This document shows positions 1-11,626 of a DNA stretch of 60,000 bases, one piece after another. A model generated the notes under the pieces. It worked only from the letters and a program-made list of their open reading frames with translations. It did not search any database and had not been told where the DNA came from. How positions within the stretch are numbered: the first letter of the stretch is position 1; every line of letters starts with the position of its first letter. The translations under genes and the position numbers were made by a program. This stretch comes from Takakia lepidozioides (taxonomy: Eukaryota > Streptophyta > Takakiopsida > Takakiales > Takakiaceae), in the NCBI GenBank assembly GCA_030704615.1, contig CM060731.1, positions 94,222,756-94,282,755 on the forward strand, written 5' to 3'.

Positions 1-2888
1 ATCTGCCCTGCTTTGAACACGTGTCGCCCTTGAAATGTCTTCTTGGTCATCTTTGGGCGCCATATTGCGACAGTATGGTGCATAGTTGTAGCCACATATG
101 ACCCATGGAAACAGCTGGTTCGCCACCTATGCACTGTACACCACCAGTTTGTAGCCACATGGCCGCTGTACATGAAATGGAAAAAATGGGCTGGATGGAA
201 CATCTCGTAAATGTTTGGCATTAACTATGAATGAATGATGATACTTTATTGTTGTGCATGGGAAGCCCTAGTGTCGCATGGCCACATAATAACCGCACAC
301 AAAAGTCATCTTTTATTCTTGGAAAATAGTTGGCGAATCCTGAGGCAATGCAATGCGTCTACATATACGATGGAATCTTACGCAAAAAATAGATGGTCTG
401 TTTTACATGTTGGTGGGTTTGTGAATCTGCCCGACAACATATGGCTAGGTGGCAAACTTCGGCGTGCTGGATGATAATGGGAGTTAGGGCGGACCCGGTG
501 GAGACTGATAACTTGGAGGTCCGCCAGAGTGGGCTCCAAAGTAGCAACGCGCTAAACGTGGCGGCGTTCAAAAAGCCTTGGCTCGCCTGCCTCCACGGAT
601 TTCCCCACTCCCGTGCAAAAGCCGTGGCTTGTCGCGTCACGCTCGCCCTTCGCCAATAATGCAGCTGCCCGCCTGCCCGCTTCCGTGCACCGCTGCCCGC
701 TGTCAACATGTAATATTGCCAGTAATCTGCGCAATCAATTATCGGCCAGATTGCGTGATGGTAAAAGTGTGGCAGCAATAAAAGTGTACTCTATACGCAT
801 AGAGAACATTAAAGTACACGTTCCCTTCACAATGGATGGATCATGGATGCAAGCGAGAAGAATCCCGATGCATGAGTGGACGAAGAATCGTGCGCCACTC
901 CCCAATATTCCTGCGCCCCCCCCTCTCCCCGGTTTTTTTTCACACGATGATTCTGGAGTCATGAATAGGCCATGTAAAGAGGCCCTAATATTACATTGTG
1001 GACAGCCAATTCCCATTCAGACATGTGTCTGTCTTCACTCGGTTCTTCCTAACTTGTTTTGCTTTTCCACAGTTGCGCTCAAGACCCCAAGTTTTGTGTG
1101 ATGCTCGCCAAAGGGCCTGCGACTACAGGGTCCTAGACCAAATTGGGAAATAAGCCAATAAGTGAGCGGCACCTATTGAGTAGGATACCACCCTGTTTAA
1201 AATACAAGAAAGTTGGGTACCAACTCATTAGTTGTTTCTAACATTTGTGGGTACCCAATTCCACATGTTGAGAGCATCCAATCGTTCCTTCCACTTGTAT
1301 CAAGCATGTAAATATGTCCTTTCCAGCTTTTTTTGGTCATTTCGATTCTTCCAATATCATAGTCTAATGTTAGTTTCAAGTCTTGGAATGCTGATGGAAT
1401 TTCTCATCAACCGAGAGTTCAAATTATACTCTCCTAGCTTTACTGAGGCAATTACTCATGGACTTTGATACCAACAACACTACCAACAACACATTGATAT
1501 AAACAAGCCTCATATAAAATAAATAAGTACCCAACAACATCAGTTGTGGGAACTTTTGAAGGTAAAAAAAGGAGAGAGGATTGGAGCGACCAATAGGAAT
1601 GTAGAAAAGGGTGCAGCTGAGCGAAGCAGGAGGCCGAGGGGACGTGTGTCCAGCCACATCCAGGCGCCCATTGTGGGAATGTGCACACCTGGCATGAACC
1701 AGCGAAGGCTAGAGACGGCTGGCCCCGCCGCTCACAGAGGGTATATAAAGGAGGGTCCGCTCCAACTTACTACCTACTACTGACTAATCTACACCCAAGG
1801 CCTCCACTAAAAAGCAAAAATGTGGAACAGGTACCATAAGAAGATCATACGCTAGCTCAAATGGCAATGAGCTCTCTTGCTTTTTCGCAAAGCATAAGGG
1901 GGAGGTGAGACTAATAAGGGCATGACTTACAACATACCAATGGGTCGCTGTATAAGGTTCTTGACCACATTTTCTCCGTTGACTTCAACATGATGCATAG
2001 TCTCTCTTCTACATAAGAGAACTAATAACAAAGGGACCATGGTTAATGTCACTCGCTTCTTTCCTTTGGTTCTCTTTCCTTCTGATCCAATCAAGAATCT
2101 AGTTGGACCCTAAAGGAGTTTGATTAGCATACTGGGCTACAGTTCAATGGACCACCTGTCGATTCCATCCCTTGACTAAAGTCACTTGGATTCCTGCAGT
2201 TGTATCATCCGAGGAGCAACTTGTGTCGATAACACATTTTGGCTAGACTCTTGCGAATACACCAAAAAACTCCTCCACTGTACTCGCTGGGTTCTAATTT
2301 GGTAAGCATGTAAAAATAGTACACTCCAGGAATTTTACCCTGTTTGCAGCACCCAAATAAAAAGGATGATACTATTGAGTGCAAGGTGGGAATATATGGT
2401 GATATCATTTATATTATAGGTGTGCATCAGTTTACATATTCCTTTGTGAGCAAGGCATGACGAGGTGCATGTAGTGCTTTGAAAGTGATGCATTTTATAA
2501 TTATGTTGTTACATGTTGGATGGGCTCTCGCCCTCCTGTACTGTCATGCTTTTAATGTAAGAAAGCCAAGGCAGCAAAGAGAAGAGGACAAACATCAATA
2601 ATTGAGCGAAGATGCACGTACCACGAAAAGGCTCCATGCGACGTAGCCCTGGACTCGATTGCAGCGATTGCGATATGCATGATCCCCGTTTTACATGCAC
2701 AACCCATCACTCTTCAAAGCTTTGCTACCTTGCCCCCATCATCTTCATTGCTCCACATTTTAGGCATTTTTGGAAAATTAAAAATTAAAAATTAATTCAG
2801 TGTGATGAAGGATTGAACCTAAGAAATATGCGCAGTGGCTTCAAGTGTCCAAAGCGTGCAGGTGTGAGAAAGAATGGAGAGGAACCGC
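1..2888. other. Non-coding stretch, no gene recognised
   Basis: Only short, compositionally random reading frames occur on either strand and none shows a recognisable domain. A TATA-like box lies near 1742. A CCATGG/CCATTG-rich patch sits just beyond at about 3070-3095. I see no RNA gene and no clear repeat with the rest of the window. Confidence 0.5.
1742..1749 (+). promoter_or_regulatory. TATA-box-like sequence
   Basis: TATATAAA in a GC-rich setting, followed about 30 bases later by a pyrimidine-rich stretch. This arrangement is typical of a plant core promoter or an LTR promoter. No convincing downstream coding region was found, so it may be an LTR relic or chance. Confidence 0.25.
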
Positions 2889-2890
2889 TA

Positions 2891-2916
2891 GGGTAGAACA
2901 CCCTATGACCAACCAA
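2891..2916 (+). repeat. Left terminal inverted repeat of the pogo-like element
   Basis: Starts GGGTAGAACACCCTAT and pairs with 8084-8109 on the other strand at 24 of 26 positions. It contains a small internal GGGT/ACCC palindrome. TA precedes it. Confidence 0.6.
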
Positions 2917-3681
2917 ATAAGGAGAAATTACACTCTACAGATTTAGATGAAGATGTCATCCATGGAAAGCTTATTAGTTCCACAACCAGCCTAATACCAA
3001 ATAAACAAAAAAACAAAGTATAAGACTTAAGATACAAGAAGTAAATAGGCACAAATAGGCACTTGGCCTTCCATGGCCATGGCCATTGCCATTGCTCTCT
3101 ATTAACATTATTAATGATATCTATGACCATTGTCAACCCATTGGTTTAATGCGATAGTAAAAGCCTATTAGTTTCATAAAGTGAGTCAATCACCATAGTT
3201 ACGGTATCCTATGACCTATGACCATCCTCCCATGCGCAAATGACATCTAATGTCTTATGTGGACAGCCTAGCCGATCTATTGTCGATGCGCAGGACTTGA
3301 AAGTTATACGGATCTAGGATGATCTTTCTTCTGGACCTATGCTCTGTTTCTCTATGGAAATGCACTAACTTTGAAAAAAAAATTTTCGTATAAGCATTTT
3401 TTACTTACTTGACAGATACGAACTGGAGAATGAATTCATTCTACTGCACCATTATAATATCATGCGGAATGATCTTTTTCATTTTACTTGTAGAGACTTT
3501 GTTTTCAGATCTTGACAGTCATGGCTTCCATGGCCACTCCAGAACAATGCCTGAAAAATTGCCATATCAAACCAGTGACCTGTAGAAGCTCATCCAAAAG
3601 CCAGATTCACCCTAACATATACTTCAGCTTAAGCATTAGAAAGCTGAGATAGTGGTAATGTCAATAAGTTGTTACATCAAC

Positions 3682-4435
3682 CTAATAGGCTCTGGCCATA
3701 AGCCGGGAAACTGAAAACCACAAAATTGTTCTCATAGAAGTTAGGGCATGTTTGCTCCTTGCTCTCTTGGCAGGACAAAAACTGGCAACTCCTTCTGGAG
3801 TAGTGTTCTCACTTTCCAACGATCCGATTTCATGATCTTCTAGTTTATCACCGTCAATTTGTCTTGATGTCTCACCTTGAATAATATTCAAGTTTTGTAA
3901 TTCTGGGAACTCTTTTCTCAACCGAGCTTCTCTTTCTACAGCATATTTCTCTATTCTTTCAGCTCTGTCTTGTTTAGCTTTGTCTTTAATTTCCTCATTC
4001 ATTCCCACATCATATATAGAATTCCTTTTCAGCACCCTTTAATCAGTCTTGATATGTCAGTAAGAAAAATTATAGTGGTCTCTACCATTTCTCCAAGATT
4101 TACCCTATCTTGCCAGAATCCGTATTACGACTTAATTTTCCCTTTACTGATTGATCACCAATCTTTCAATGGGCACAATAATATCATTTGTCTTTCTCAG
4201 TGTATCTGACTTGTAACAAGTCTTTGGGTATCCAGTACTCCAACTGCTTCTATGATCATATGACAATATTCATAATTTGAACATCCTTCCCTAAAAATAT
4301 AACTAGTGTAGCAAACTTTTCTGATTGGGATTAGAGTAATCAATAAAGCTAGACGGGACAACCATTCTTCACTTCTAATTCTACATTCCCAAGGTGCTCG
4401 TGTAATACTGATCACTCCTCTCTTTAATCCCCATT
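3682..4435 (-). pseudogene. Possible gag N-terminal fragment of a Ty3-type element
   Basis: Two minus-strand reading frames (4415-4197, then 4035-3682) show weak similarity, in the same order, to the N-terminal part of the gag region at 46.8-47.7 kb. The shared features are a WGL..GVI.I start, a W..L...I.L..I..V hydrophobic block, and a later Arg/Glu-rich helix followed by an acidic tail. Several stops separate the pieces. The similarity is by eye only and could be coincidence. It would be a retroelement fragment lying within the pogo-like element. Confidence 0.3.
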
Positions 4436-4639
4436 TGTCATCTTCTTTCTTAATTGAAAGAAACAGAGAGATCTACTACAGGCTATAAATATTTGATAGC
4501 TATTAGTTGAAGTAAAAATCAGCAATGATAAGTCCTCAAATGTTTCACTAAGCAAAGCAAAACACTGTGTCTAATCTGATATGCTATAGAATGAACTCCA
4601 TTTGAAATGAACAAACATGTAATATAACTAGCTACTATT

Positions 4640-5120
4640 TGAATTGTACTAGCGACAATGAATCACATCTGAAACATGTCTATGTAGTGTCACGACAGTA
4701 ACCTGCCATTGTGCTTGGTCTCTGATGACAGAGTTGGGGCATTGGCAAATTCGTGATGGCTGTAAGTGCAGGTCGCATTGGCTGACCTGAATTTCCATTG
4801 ACTCCCTTGTCTCCTCTCCTTCTTTCCAACACTCTCCTTCTTGCTGCTCTTTGAGTAGGACTTGACATTCCAAGGTTTACACCATGATAGATGTTTGGAT
4901 TAGCAGTCACCCCACTTCTGATGGCTTAGTGGAAAGCATTGCCCATAGCTCTGACATTATGTGTTTGCCAATAAGCATCAAACGCCGCTTTTTGGCGTTT
5001 CTCTATGGCTTTCTCACTTGCTTTCTCGGCTGCAGAACGTGTCTCTTTGCTTCAGTCGTGCCTTTTCTTCTGTCTCTCGCCGTTTCTTCTCTCTTTCCTT
5101 TTCAACAGCCTCTCTCATAA
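4640..5120 (-). pseudogene. Degenerate Lys/Glu-rich coiled-coil coding remnant
   Basis: Read on the minus strand, 5120-4925 encodes a run of Lys, Glu and Arg with heptad-like spacing (EKEREKKRRETEEKARL), which continues after a one-base shift as a second charged helix. A further charged stretch follows lower down. No family recognised. It may be an accessory part of the surrounding transposon or a captured exon. Confidence 0.3.
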
Positions 5121-5206
5121 GGGTTTTTTGTTGATTGTTGTGTACTCCGTAGAGGTCATGACAATGGAATTGGCATAGTCAACTAATGACTATTTTCCTT
5201 TTGTAG

Positions 5207-5252
5207 GCTTGGCTGGAAATCGAGGCAATGCAAAGAAGGACTGGCTTGACTG
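5207..5252 (+). other. Possible 46-base internal exon
   Basis: The segment is preceded by TTTTGTAG and followed by GTAAGTATCT, a very good acceptor and donor pair, on the strand opposite to the transposase. It has an open frame of 15 codons. Without a partner exon this is only a splice-signal observation. Confidence 0.2.
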
Positions 5253-5321
5253 GTAAGTATCTTGTGTGCACTGCACGTCTATTTCTGAACTCTGTCCATT
5301 ATCAGAAACCTGATTTGTGGC

Positions 5322-7052
5322 TCATTGCAAATTGACAGCAATGTTAGATCCCACAAAAAAATGTTGCATTTGACTTTCTTCCATGTAAGTAACATCATTG
5401 GTTGGCTGGGATTGTTCACTTGCTATGTCAATGAGTGAAGTGCCCTCACCGAGAGGTAGAGAAGGCCGCACACTTGTGTTTGTGTCCTCGTTGCTTCTCG
5501 ATGCTTGATATTCATTCGTATCAAGTGGACTGTTTTCGATCATGGATAATAGTGCAGCTGCTCCAGCAGTAGTATTTGCTTCTACCTCGACCTCTGCTTC
5601 ATCATTCTCGCTCTCTGACCCTGTTTCAGGTTCATCTCTTTCAGCATCAAATTGTTCAGAAGGTCCAACTTTACTCTCCATTGCGTGAGGATTGAAAGGC
5701 CAAATTCCAGTGGTGCGAAAACCAGCCCGAATATTTTGAGGTAATAGCCTCCTTAACAGCTTGGTCAACCTATGATGCCAATGCATTTTTGTCGGGTTCC
5801 ACAAAGTTTCTTTGCAGCATTTCAAAGTCACAAATGCTTCGAAATTTAGTTTTGAAGGGCTTAAAGCAAGCCCACATCGAGGGGCTGTAGAGCATGTGAG
5901 GTATGGGCTGGAAGTGTCACCATGTCCAGCCAATCTCCATAGCATACTGAATTGCTTCAATCGTGACGTGGGTACCATGTCCATCCAATATTAGCAAGTA
6001 TCGATTTTCTGTCGAAATCCCACCTGGAACTTTCTTTTTGAAAAAAAACCAGCCACTGTTAAACAACTTGGCCGTCATCCATGCCTTTTCTTGCATTGCC
6101 ATGCAAGCCCCTGTCTCACAGTCTTGAATGTAATCCTCCATGATTCGTTTGCCTCTGAAAATGAAGTAGTTAGGGATCCTCCCTCCTTCAGCATTTACAC
6201 ATGCATTTACAGTCAACCATTCTCTAGACTTGGGTATGGTGCTGTAGACATAATGCGAACTTTTCTTAGCAATGACCCTTGCTCCAGAAGTTCGCCCAGC
6301 TTGACACCCTGTTTCATCGCTATTCCAAATGTGTATGGAAGGATAGTGATGCTTCGCATACAACATTTTCAAATTGTTGTAAAATGTTTCACAATGTTTG
6401 GAAGTAAGTGCTTTAGCCCTGCCACTTCCAGCCCTTCAGCCATTCTGATCGCAAGTTGTGGATATCTTCTTCTAAACCACTTCAACCATGAGTGACCTGG
6501 AATGCCGTTTGTGAAAAGGGTGGCTCTGATTTGAATTAACTCACCCACTTTCAGCTTCAATTGGTGGACTGTAACTGAATGACCAATATCTTGCATGCGT
6601 AAAATCCAGTCTACCACTTGGTCTTCCTCTTCCACTGAGAGAACACCCTTAGCACCTACTTTTCTTTGCTTTGTTTTCCCATTGAGGTGATCTAGCAAGG
6701 AAGTATAAGGAATGTTCCAATGCTGACCTGCTTATCTGATGCTCATGGTACCTCTTTCCACGACATCCATTGCTTCTTCCAGCGCATCATCACTCCACAA
6801 CCCTATTTTTGTCTTGTCTTTCCCTCGTCTTCTCTCGCTTTCTTGCTGACCCGGGGTTGTGGATGGTGGAGTTGGTGTTGCACAAAGGGGTTCAATAGGG
6901 GCTGGAGTTACCGCTGGTTTTGACCGGTTTGTTTTTTTCCCTCTTTTGTTGGTTTGAGCGGAAGCATTACCAACAGTGGAGTCTGATGCATGACCACCTT
7001 TGACAAGCTTTTTCTTCTTGGCCACATTTAGATCTTCTACTAACCATTGCAA
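5322..7052 (-). pseudogene. pogo/Tigger-like transposase (HTH-psq, CENP-B-type HTH, DDE_1), decayed
   Basis: From the 5' end the frame shows a Lys/Pro-rich leader, a pipsqueak-type helix-turn-helix ending near 6700, a CENP-B/Tc5-like second HTH (about 6695-6370) with GHSWLKWFRRRYP, and a DDE_1 catalytic domain (6372-5917) with IWNSDETG for the first Asp and LLILDGHGTH for the second. The C-terminal FRTTGIWPFNP signature (about 5710) and an acidic tail follow. An in-frame stop interrupts the first HTH near 6738, and frameshifts lie near 6370 and 5950. The transposase would cut and paste elements at TA sites. This copy cannot make a full protein. Confidence 0.8.
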
Positions 7053-7086
7053 TGCAGTATTGATCCAACTACAGACACATCAATGA

Positions 7087-7593
7087 CTAGCGTCTAGTAC
7101 TAGGGATGTCAATCAGTTTCACTCGCCACTCCAATCCACGATCTTTGTACCACTTTGCTAAGTTCAGCTCTTTTGGTTTCTCTCCTATGTAAGGATCCTT
7201 CCCCCATGAATGAACAGACCTGTGACGTACCCAATTTTCCATAAATTCGTACAAGTTTTTGTGATTTTCCTGTGCATATATTTTGTAGAGTGGTTGACCT
7301 TCTATGAATTCATGAAACAGTCTAAATTTATCCCAATCTAAGTCTTCTTCTTCCCTATCATTTTTTATCCCCCTAGGCAATCACCTTTTCACTGACTCTA
7401 TCCTCTTCCCAGAACGCACTTTCTTCACAGTGGATGTCCACTTGAAATACTTATAATCTGCAAAATGCTGCCTCACCAAGATGTCTACAGGGTTGTCTCC
7501 TAAAACTTGTCCCTTGTCCCTTGTACTAGAACTTGTCCCTTCCATGAACAAAAAACTGTATGTGTGGTTTGAAGAAAAAGATTCTCTGCCCAC
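7087..7593 (-). pseudogene. Upstream coding segment of the pogo-like element, unknown domain
   Basis: Two minus-strand segments (7593-7384 and 7380-7087) are in one frame, separated by a single TGA. They encode a charged, Trp/Tyr-rich sequence (for example DYKYFKWTSTVKK and MENWVRHRSVHSWGK). They lie just 5' of the transposase leader and share its strand, so they may be its N-terminal exon or a second protein of the element. I do not recognise the domain. Confidence 0.35.
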
Positions 7594-8083
7594 ATTTGGA
7601 GGATAAGGCTTTGCTATAAAAAAATATGAGGAGCATTAGAACAACTATGACAGCAGTTCAAGTAAGGATATAAGAGAAGAACCCATCATGCAAGCATAAC
7701 GGAGCTGAAGTTTCGAACTACTCTGCAAATGCTTGTTGCCGCCAACAATCAGAAAGGTTCAAAACACATATTCAAATTGCAAAGCGCGCTCACCCAAAGT
7801 CGAAATACAAGCCACTGCAAGACTGAACAATGACTAGTGAAAACCCTAAAAGTGTGTAATGTATGACACAGCCCCGATATGATAAAAACCCAAAGTTGTC
7901 AAGACCACATTCATCCATAGTCCTTTCATCTGTGCATGACCATGCCGGTGGGGTCCGTAAGACAATCAATAGTGCGCCTATTACCATACAATGCATCGTT
8001 CAACAAATGTAACCTATTATAGGTCCGCCCATGCCCAGTATTCACCCCATAGGTTGTCTGTCAGATTGACCAGTAATGGGGTG
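7594..8083. other. Terminal non-coding part of the pogo-like element
   Basis: No supported gene. It lies between the transposase 5' region and the right inverted repeat, and would hold the transposase promoter if the element was once active. Confidence 0.4.
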
Positions 8084-8109
8084 GTGGTTGGTGATAGGGT
8101 GTTCTACCC
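8084..8109 (-). repeat. Right terminal inverted repeat of the pogo-like element
   Basis: Its reverse complement matches 2891-2916 except at two positions. TA follows at 8110-8111. Confidence 0.6.
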
Positions 8110-8839
8110 TACTACAAAAGCTGGGTTCGCGTTCCCTTCTAGACCTATGGAATATTGAATATAGATAAGCTAGAGTTGCCAGATTGTGCTGCGAGAGGGC
8201 CACCATGGACACCCTGTTTTGGACCTTAAGAAAAAGATTTGGGATACCCACATACACCCTGTTGTTTAATTTTGGGTTAAATATGAACCAAATTGAGTTT
8301 TATATGCTAGCTATCAAAAAAAAATCTACTCCAGCCTAAACTAAATGATGATTGTGTGTCAATTCATCTATCCGCATTATTTTATGACTCTTAAATACAT
8401 CATCTACTTCTTAACTTATCTTTTGCAAACGTCTTGCAAGACTTAGAAACAACACCACTTAATTCTTTATTATTTATTGGCTCCTCTTTATTCTAAAGAG
8501 AAGTTTACGCATCAGTGTCAAAAATCGTTAAGCCCCTTTTTTGCCTTTCTATATGTCATCTCCTCTTCTTTGCTACAACTACTTCCATGATTTACCTTCT
8601 CCAGGTAACACCTCCCTGAGCTAACATCTCTATTATTGAGCAACTTATGAAATTTTCAAGTTTATTATAGATGAAAATAGATTCCACTATTCATGAGGAG
8701 GAGCTATACAGAGACAAGGGCTCTCATTTTAAGATAGTAGCGTCTTCAATGCGCCTGTGGGCCCCGCCAGTATGGCCCATGGGGTCACCTTGTAAGCCCA
8801 CCGCGCCCATCCACAGGATCTGCCGGAGGGTCCATTGGA

Positions 8840-9032
8840 GAGTCCAGTCACTTATGGATAGTGTGTTCGAGGGTCCACCCACTCTCCAAAGTCCGGTTGA
8901 CGCAGAGTCCGCTGGAGAGGGTCCACTCTGCAATCCGGTCCACTCTTCTGTGCAGAGTGGACTCACTCTGAGTCTGCTGGAGGGTCCACTCTACACTCCA
9001 GTCCAAGTCAGTTGGAGGGTCCACTGCCGTAG
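8840..9032. repeat. Cluster of GGGTCCACTC-type repeats
   Basis: The motif GAGGGTCCAC / GTCCACTCT recurs at least six times, some copies inverted (AGAGTGGAC), with CAGTTGGAGGGTCCACT at the right end. The layout resembles the subterminal repeats of a non-autonomous DNA element. No transposase or clear ends found. Confidence 0.4.
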
Positions 9033-9386
9033 AAAAACAAGATTTAGGAAAATATCTGAAAGAACTAGTATACAAAATGTTTAATTAATAACACACATTA
9101 CGACCTGACAAGAATTGCACACCAAACCTCGTATATCTTAATCATTGCTCTTAACCATCACACTACCCATAGCTTTTTGAAAATCTTGGAACTATTTAAT
9201 GTTTTATCTGCATTACCAGCGCATGCAGACAGACCCAGCAGCAATAGACAACCCTCCGACGGGGAGAGGCGCTCCCACGGGTGCACATTGAAGACGCTGT
9301 TATCATATAATGAGAAGCATAGACAACTAGCCGCCTCATCTCTCATATAACTTGATTTAACTTAATATGCATAAATGTTTTGTTTC
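9033..9386. other. Non-coding stretch
   Basis: AT-rich sequence without a recognisable gene, between the GGGTCCAC cluster and the TTAA-flanked element. Confidence 0.4.
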
Positions 9387-9390
9387 TTAA

Positions 9391-10147
9391 CCCCTAAAGG
9401 ACGAGCACCTTTTTGGTGGGCCAAAAGGTGTGTACCCTCGTGAGGGTAGGTATCAGGCTGTAACTTGTTAACCCCGATCTTGAGGAGGTTATAATAAAAT
9501 AATGTGCCCTAATATGTAGATGTATTCCAAAATTGCATGGGTAAGCTGGTTTGACCACCAAATTCAAGTATCAAGTTGAATTTTCCCATGTACAAACCTG
9601 ATTATATGGCACCTAAAGGAATGTTTTCCCCAAAAATCAGACCAAGATTCCAAAAAGTGAGATAGATTGCTATGTATTTGTAAATCTGGAGGATAAATTG
9701 TCAGATTTTGGCTTCCTTTCCATACACCCAAGAGGTAATATTTGTTTTCAAATTCCTCTTATAGTACGTGCACAGTAATTTTATTTTTTTCTAAAGGAAA
9801 CCTGGGAGTGACTGCTCACAATTCAGGCCCTTGAGGAGGGGAAAAGTAACATTACATAGTGCCTTGTCCAGCATTATGATAAAATACGAGCCCTAGATGT
9901 TATTTACAGATTGCCCATTTGGCCTACCACGTAGGCAGGTCAATGGTGCTTTTCCAGCCCCCCGTCCTTTGGAAAATTCTAGAGAGTGGAGCTTCAGTTA
10001 TTTTAGGGCGTTGTAATTCTCACATGTGCTCCTCCCTAATGTGCACCATTACATTCAGGGTTCACTTCCATCCACTGTCATCCATAAAAAACTACACATG
10101 GATGAAATCTGAAACAGGTCGATTGGGGTTACCTCATCCTTTAGGGG
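9391..10147. mobile_element. piggyBac-like non-autonomous element flanked by TTAA
   Basis: The left end CCCCTAAAGGACGAG and the reverse complement of the right end CCCCTAAAGGATGAG match at 14 of 15 bases. Both ends are directly flanked by TTAA (9387-9390, 10148-10151), the target duplication of piggyBac elements, which also typically start with C-rich ends. A subterminal hairpin (CACCTTTTTGG...CCAAAAGGTG) lies just inside the left end. There is no transposase gene. Assignment to piggyBac rests on TTAA and end composition only. Confidence 0.5.
9779..9840 (-). repeat. SINE-like 3' end, partial copy
   Basis: Read on the minus strand it has CCCCTCCTCAAGGGCCTG, a short variable part, then GTTTCCTTTAG and an A-rich tail. 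This matches the 3' end of the repeat at 20228-20445. It is nested in the TTAA-flanked element. Confidence 0.35.
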
Positions 10148-10509
10148 TTAAGACTAAAGACCCTAAGTCTCTTTATATGTTTAAATACTAATTGTTATTT
10201 TGAGGGTGGGACGTCTGCAGTCAGTCAGAATTGCTCTGGGCAGAAGCAGCAGCGAGTTCATGGCAATCGCTGGGTTGCAAGCATGTTGTGCTTTGGGTAC
10301 TTACATTTCGTTTTCTTTGCCAACTTTCACTGTTGCTTGGTTCATTTTATATGATATGTGTGGGATGCAGACAATCTTGTCCAGGGGCCTCTCGTTTTTT
10401 TTAATAATTTGGATCATCATCAGCACCTCTGGAGGGCCATTAACAGTGTGAAAGGAAACAGCTCTTTGTGCAGGCGTAGCAGCAGGTTTGACTGTTAAAT
10501 AGCTTCCAG

Positions 10510-10750
10510 GGCCCCCATTGTTTTTTTTTCCCTGGCGACAAATCGCCAGAATTTGACCTGGAAAAAGGGTCAGCTACTTGTACAAAGGCATTATGGGGGT
10601 TAAAAATCGAAAAACTCACCAAAAAGCGGCCATAGTTGTATTATATGAGCCTGATTTTGCCTACGTGGACCTGTAAATCGTGCCACCTGTTATATAACGA
10701 CTTTTCTAACCCTGCCACCTCGTTATTCTCACCACATGGTTGCTGGGTAG
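10510..10750 (+). repeat. Repeat family A, copy 1
   Basis: It contains ATCGCCAGAA, GACCTGGAAAA.GGGTCAGCTACTT, CTACGTGGACCT and CCACCTCGTTA.TCTC in the same order as 11296-11500, and inverted at 12470-12690. It is a dispersed element of unknown type with no coding capacity. Confidence 0.5.
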
Positions 10751-11010
10751 AATTTTGGAAAAATGAAAAAACAAAAACGCTGTTCCAGGGCAACAGGCCA
10801 CGGCCTCCAGTCTTGGTTATTTTTTCCAAGACTCCTATTAATACGAATTAAAGGGCCTCCGTCCCAGTGTTTTTTAATCTGGCAAAAAATCGCCAGATTT
10901 CGTACTAGAGAACGGGCCGTGTTTGGCCGATTCTGCCCTGTAAGCGGCTTTTGGGCGAGCCCTATGGCCGCGCACAGGGCAGAGTCGGCCAATGCGGCCC
11001 CATTCAATAG

Positions 11011-11294
11011 CGTTAAAAGCAGGTGTGGCGGATTCTCGCCGCTACGTGGCGCAATATGATTGAGGTTCGATTATCCCATATCGATTGCCCAGGTTCAGAG
11101 CCCCAGAGAGGATATTAAGGGGGCGAGCCTCAGGGGAAGGTGGGGGGTTGATGGCTGATGACATGGGCCTCGGTGGTAGGTGTGCAGTCCTCTGTGCGTA
11201 ATCGGCCATCCCTGCCGATTCTGCCCTGGGTGGCCGATTTGGCCTAAGAATTAGGCCGAAAAAGTGGCAGAATCCGCCACACCTGCTTTTAACG
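11011..11294. mobile_element. 284-bp inverted-repeat element (MITE-like), copy 1
   Basis: It begins CGTTAAAAGCAGGTGTGGCG and ends with the exact reverse complement; the inverted repeat is 26 bases. The inside is non-coding. It has the same length and ends as 11627-11910. A nested inverted repeat (GGCCGATTCTGCCCTGT / ACAGGGCAGAGTCGGCC) lies just outside its left end at about 10928-10991. Confidence 0.6.
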
Positions 11295-11295
11295 A

Positions 11296-11500
11296 CCTGG
11301 AAAATGGGTCAGCTACTTTTACTAAGGAATTACAAGAGTAAAAATTAAAAAATCGCCAGAAAGTGCCACTGGTCAAATATCAGGAGCCAGATTTGTCCTA
11401 CGTGGACCTATTATATTATGACACCTGTAATATAGCCACTTTTCTAACTAGGTCACCTCGTTAGTCTCGCCATATGGGCACTGGGTAGAATCTACATGTC
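11296..11500 (+). repeat. Repeat family A, copy 2
   Basis: Direct-orientation relative of 10510-10750, directly right of the first 284-bp element. Confidence 0.5.
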
Positions 11501-11626
11501 GTTCTGCCTGCGATTTAGGTACTAGAGAAGGGGCCGTGTTTGGCCGATTCTGCCCTGTAAGCGGCCTTTGTGCGAGCCCTATGGCCGCGCACAGGGCAGA
11601 GTCAGCCGACACGGCCCGTTAACTGG

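Larger units (their letters stand above)
2891..8109 (-). mobile_element. pogo-like (Tc1/mariner superfamily) DNA transposon with terminal inverted repeats
   Basis: The first 26 bases (2891-2916) and the reverse complement of the last 26 (8084-8109) match at 24 positions. Each copy is flanked on the outside by TA (2889-2890 and 8110-8111), the target duplication expected for Tc1/mariner/pogo elements. A pogo-type transposase pseudogene lies inside on the minus strand. The element is 5.2 kb, long for pogo, and the part below 5.3 kb holds unrelated fragments, so later insertions are likely. I infer that the repeats belong to this transposase from position and TA flanks. Confidence 0.6.
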
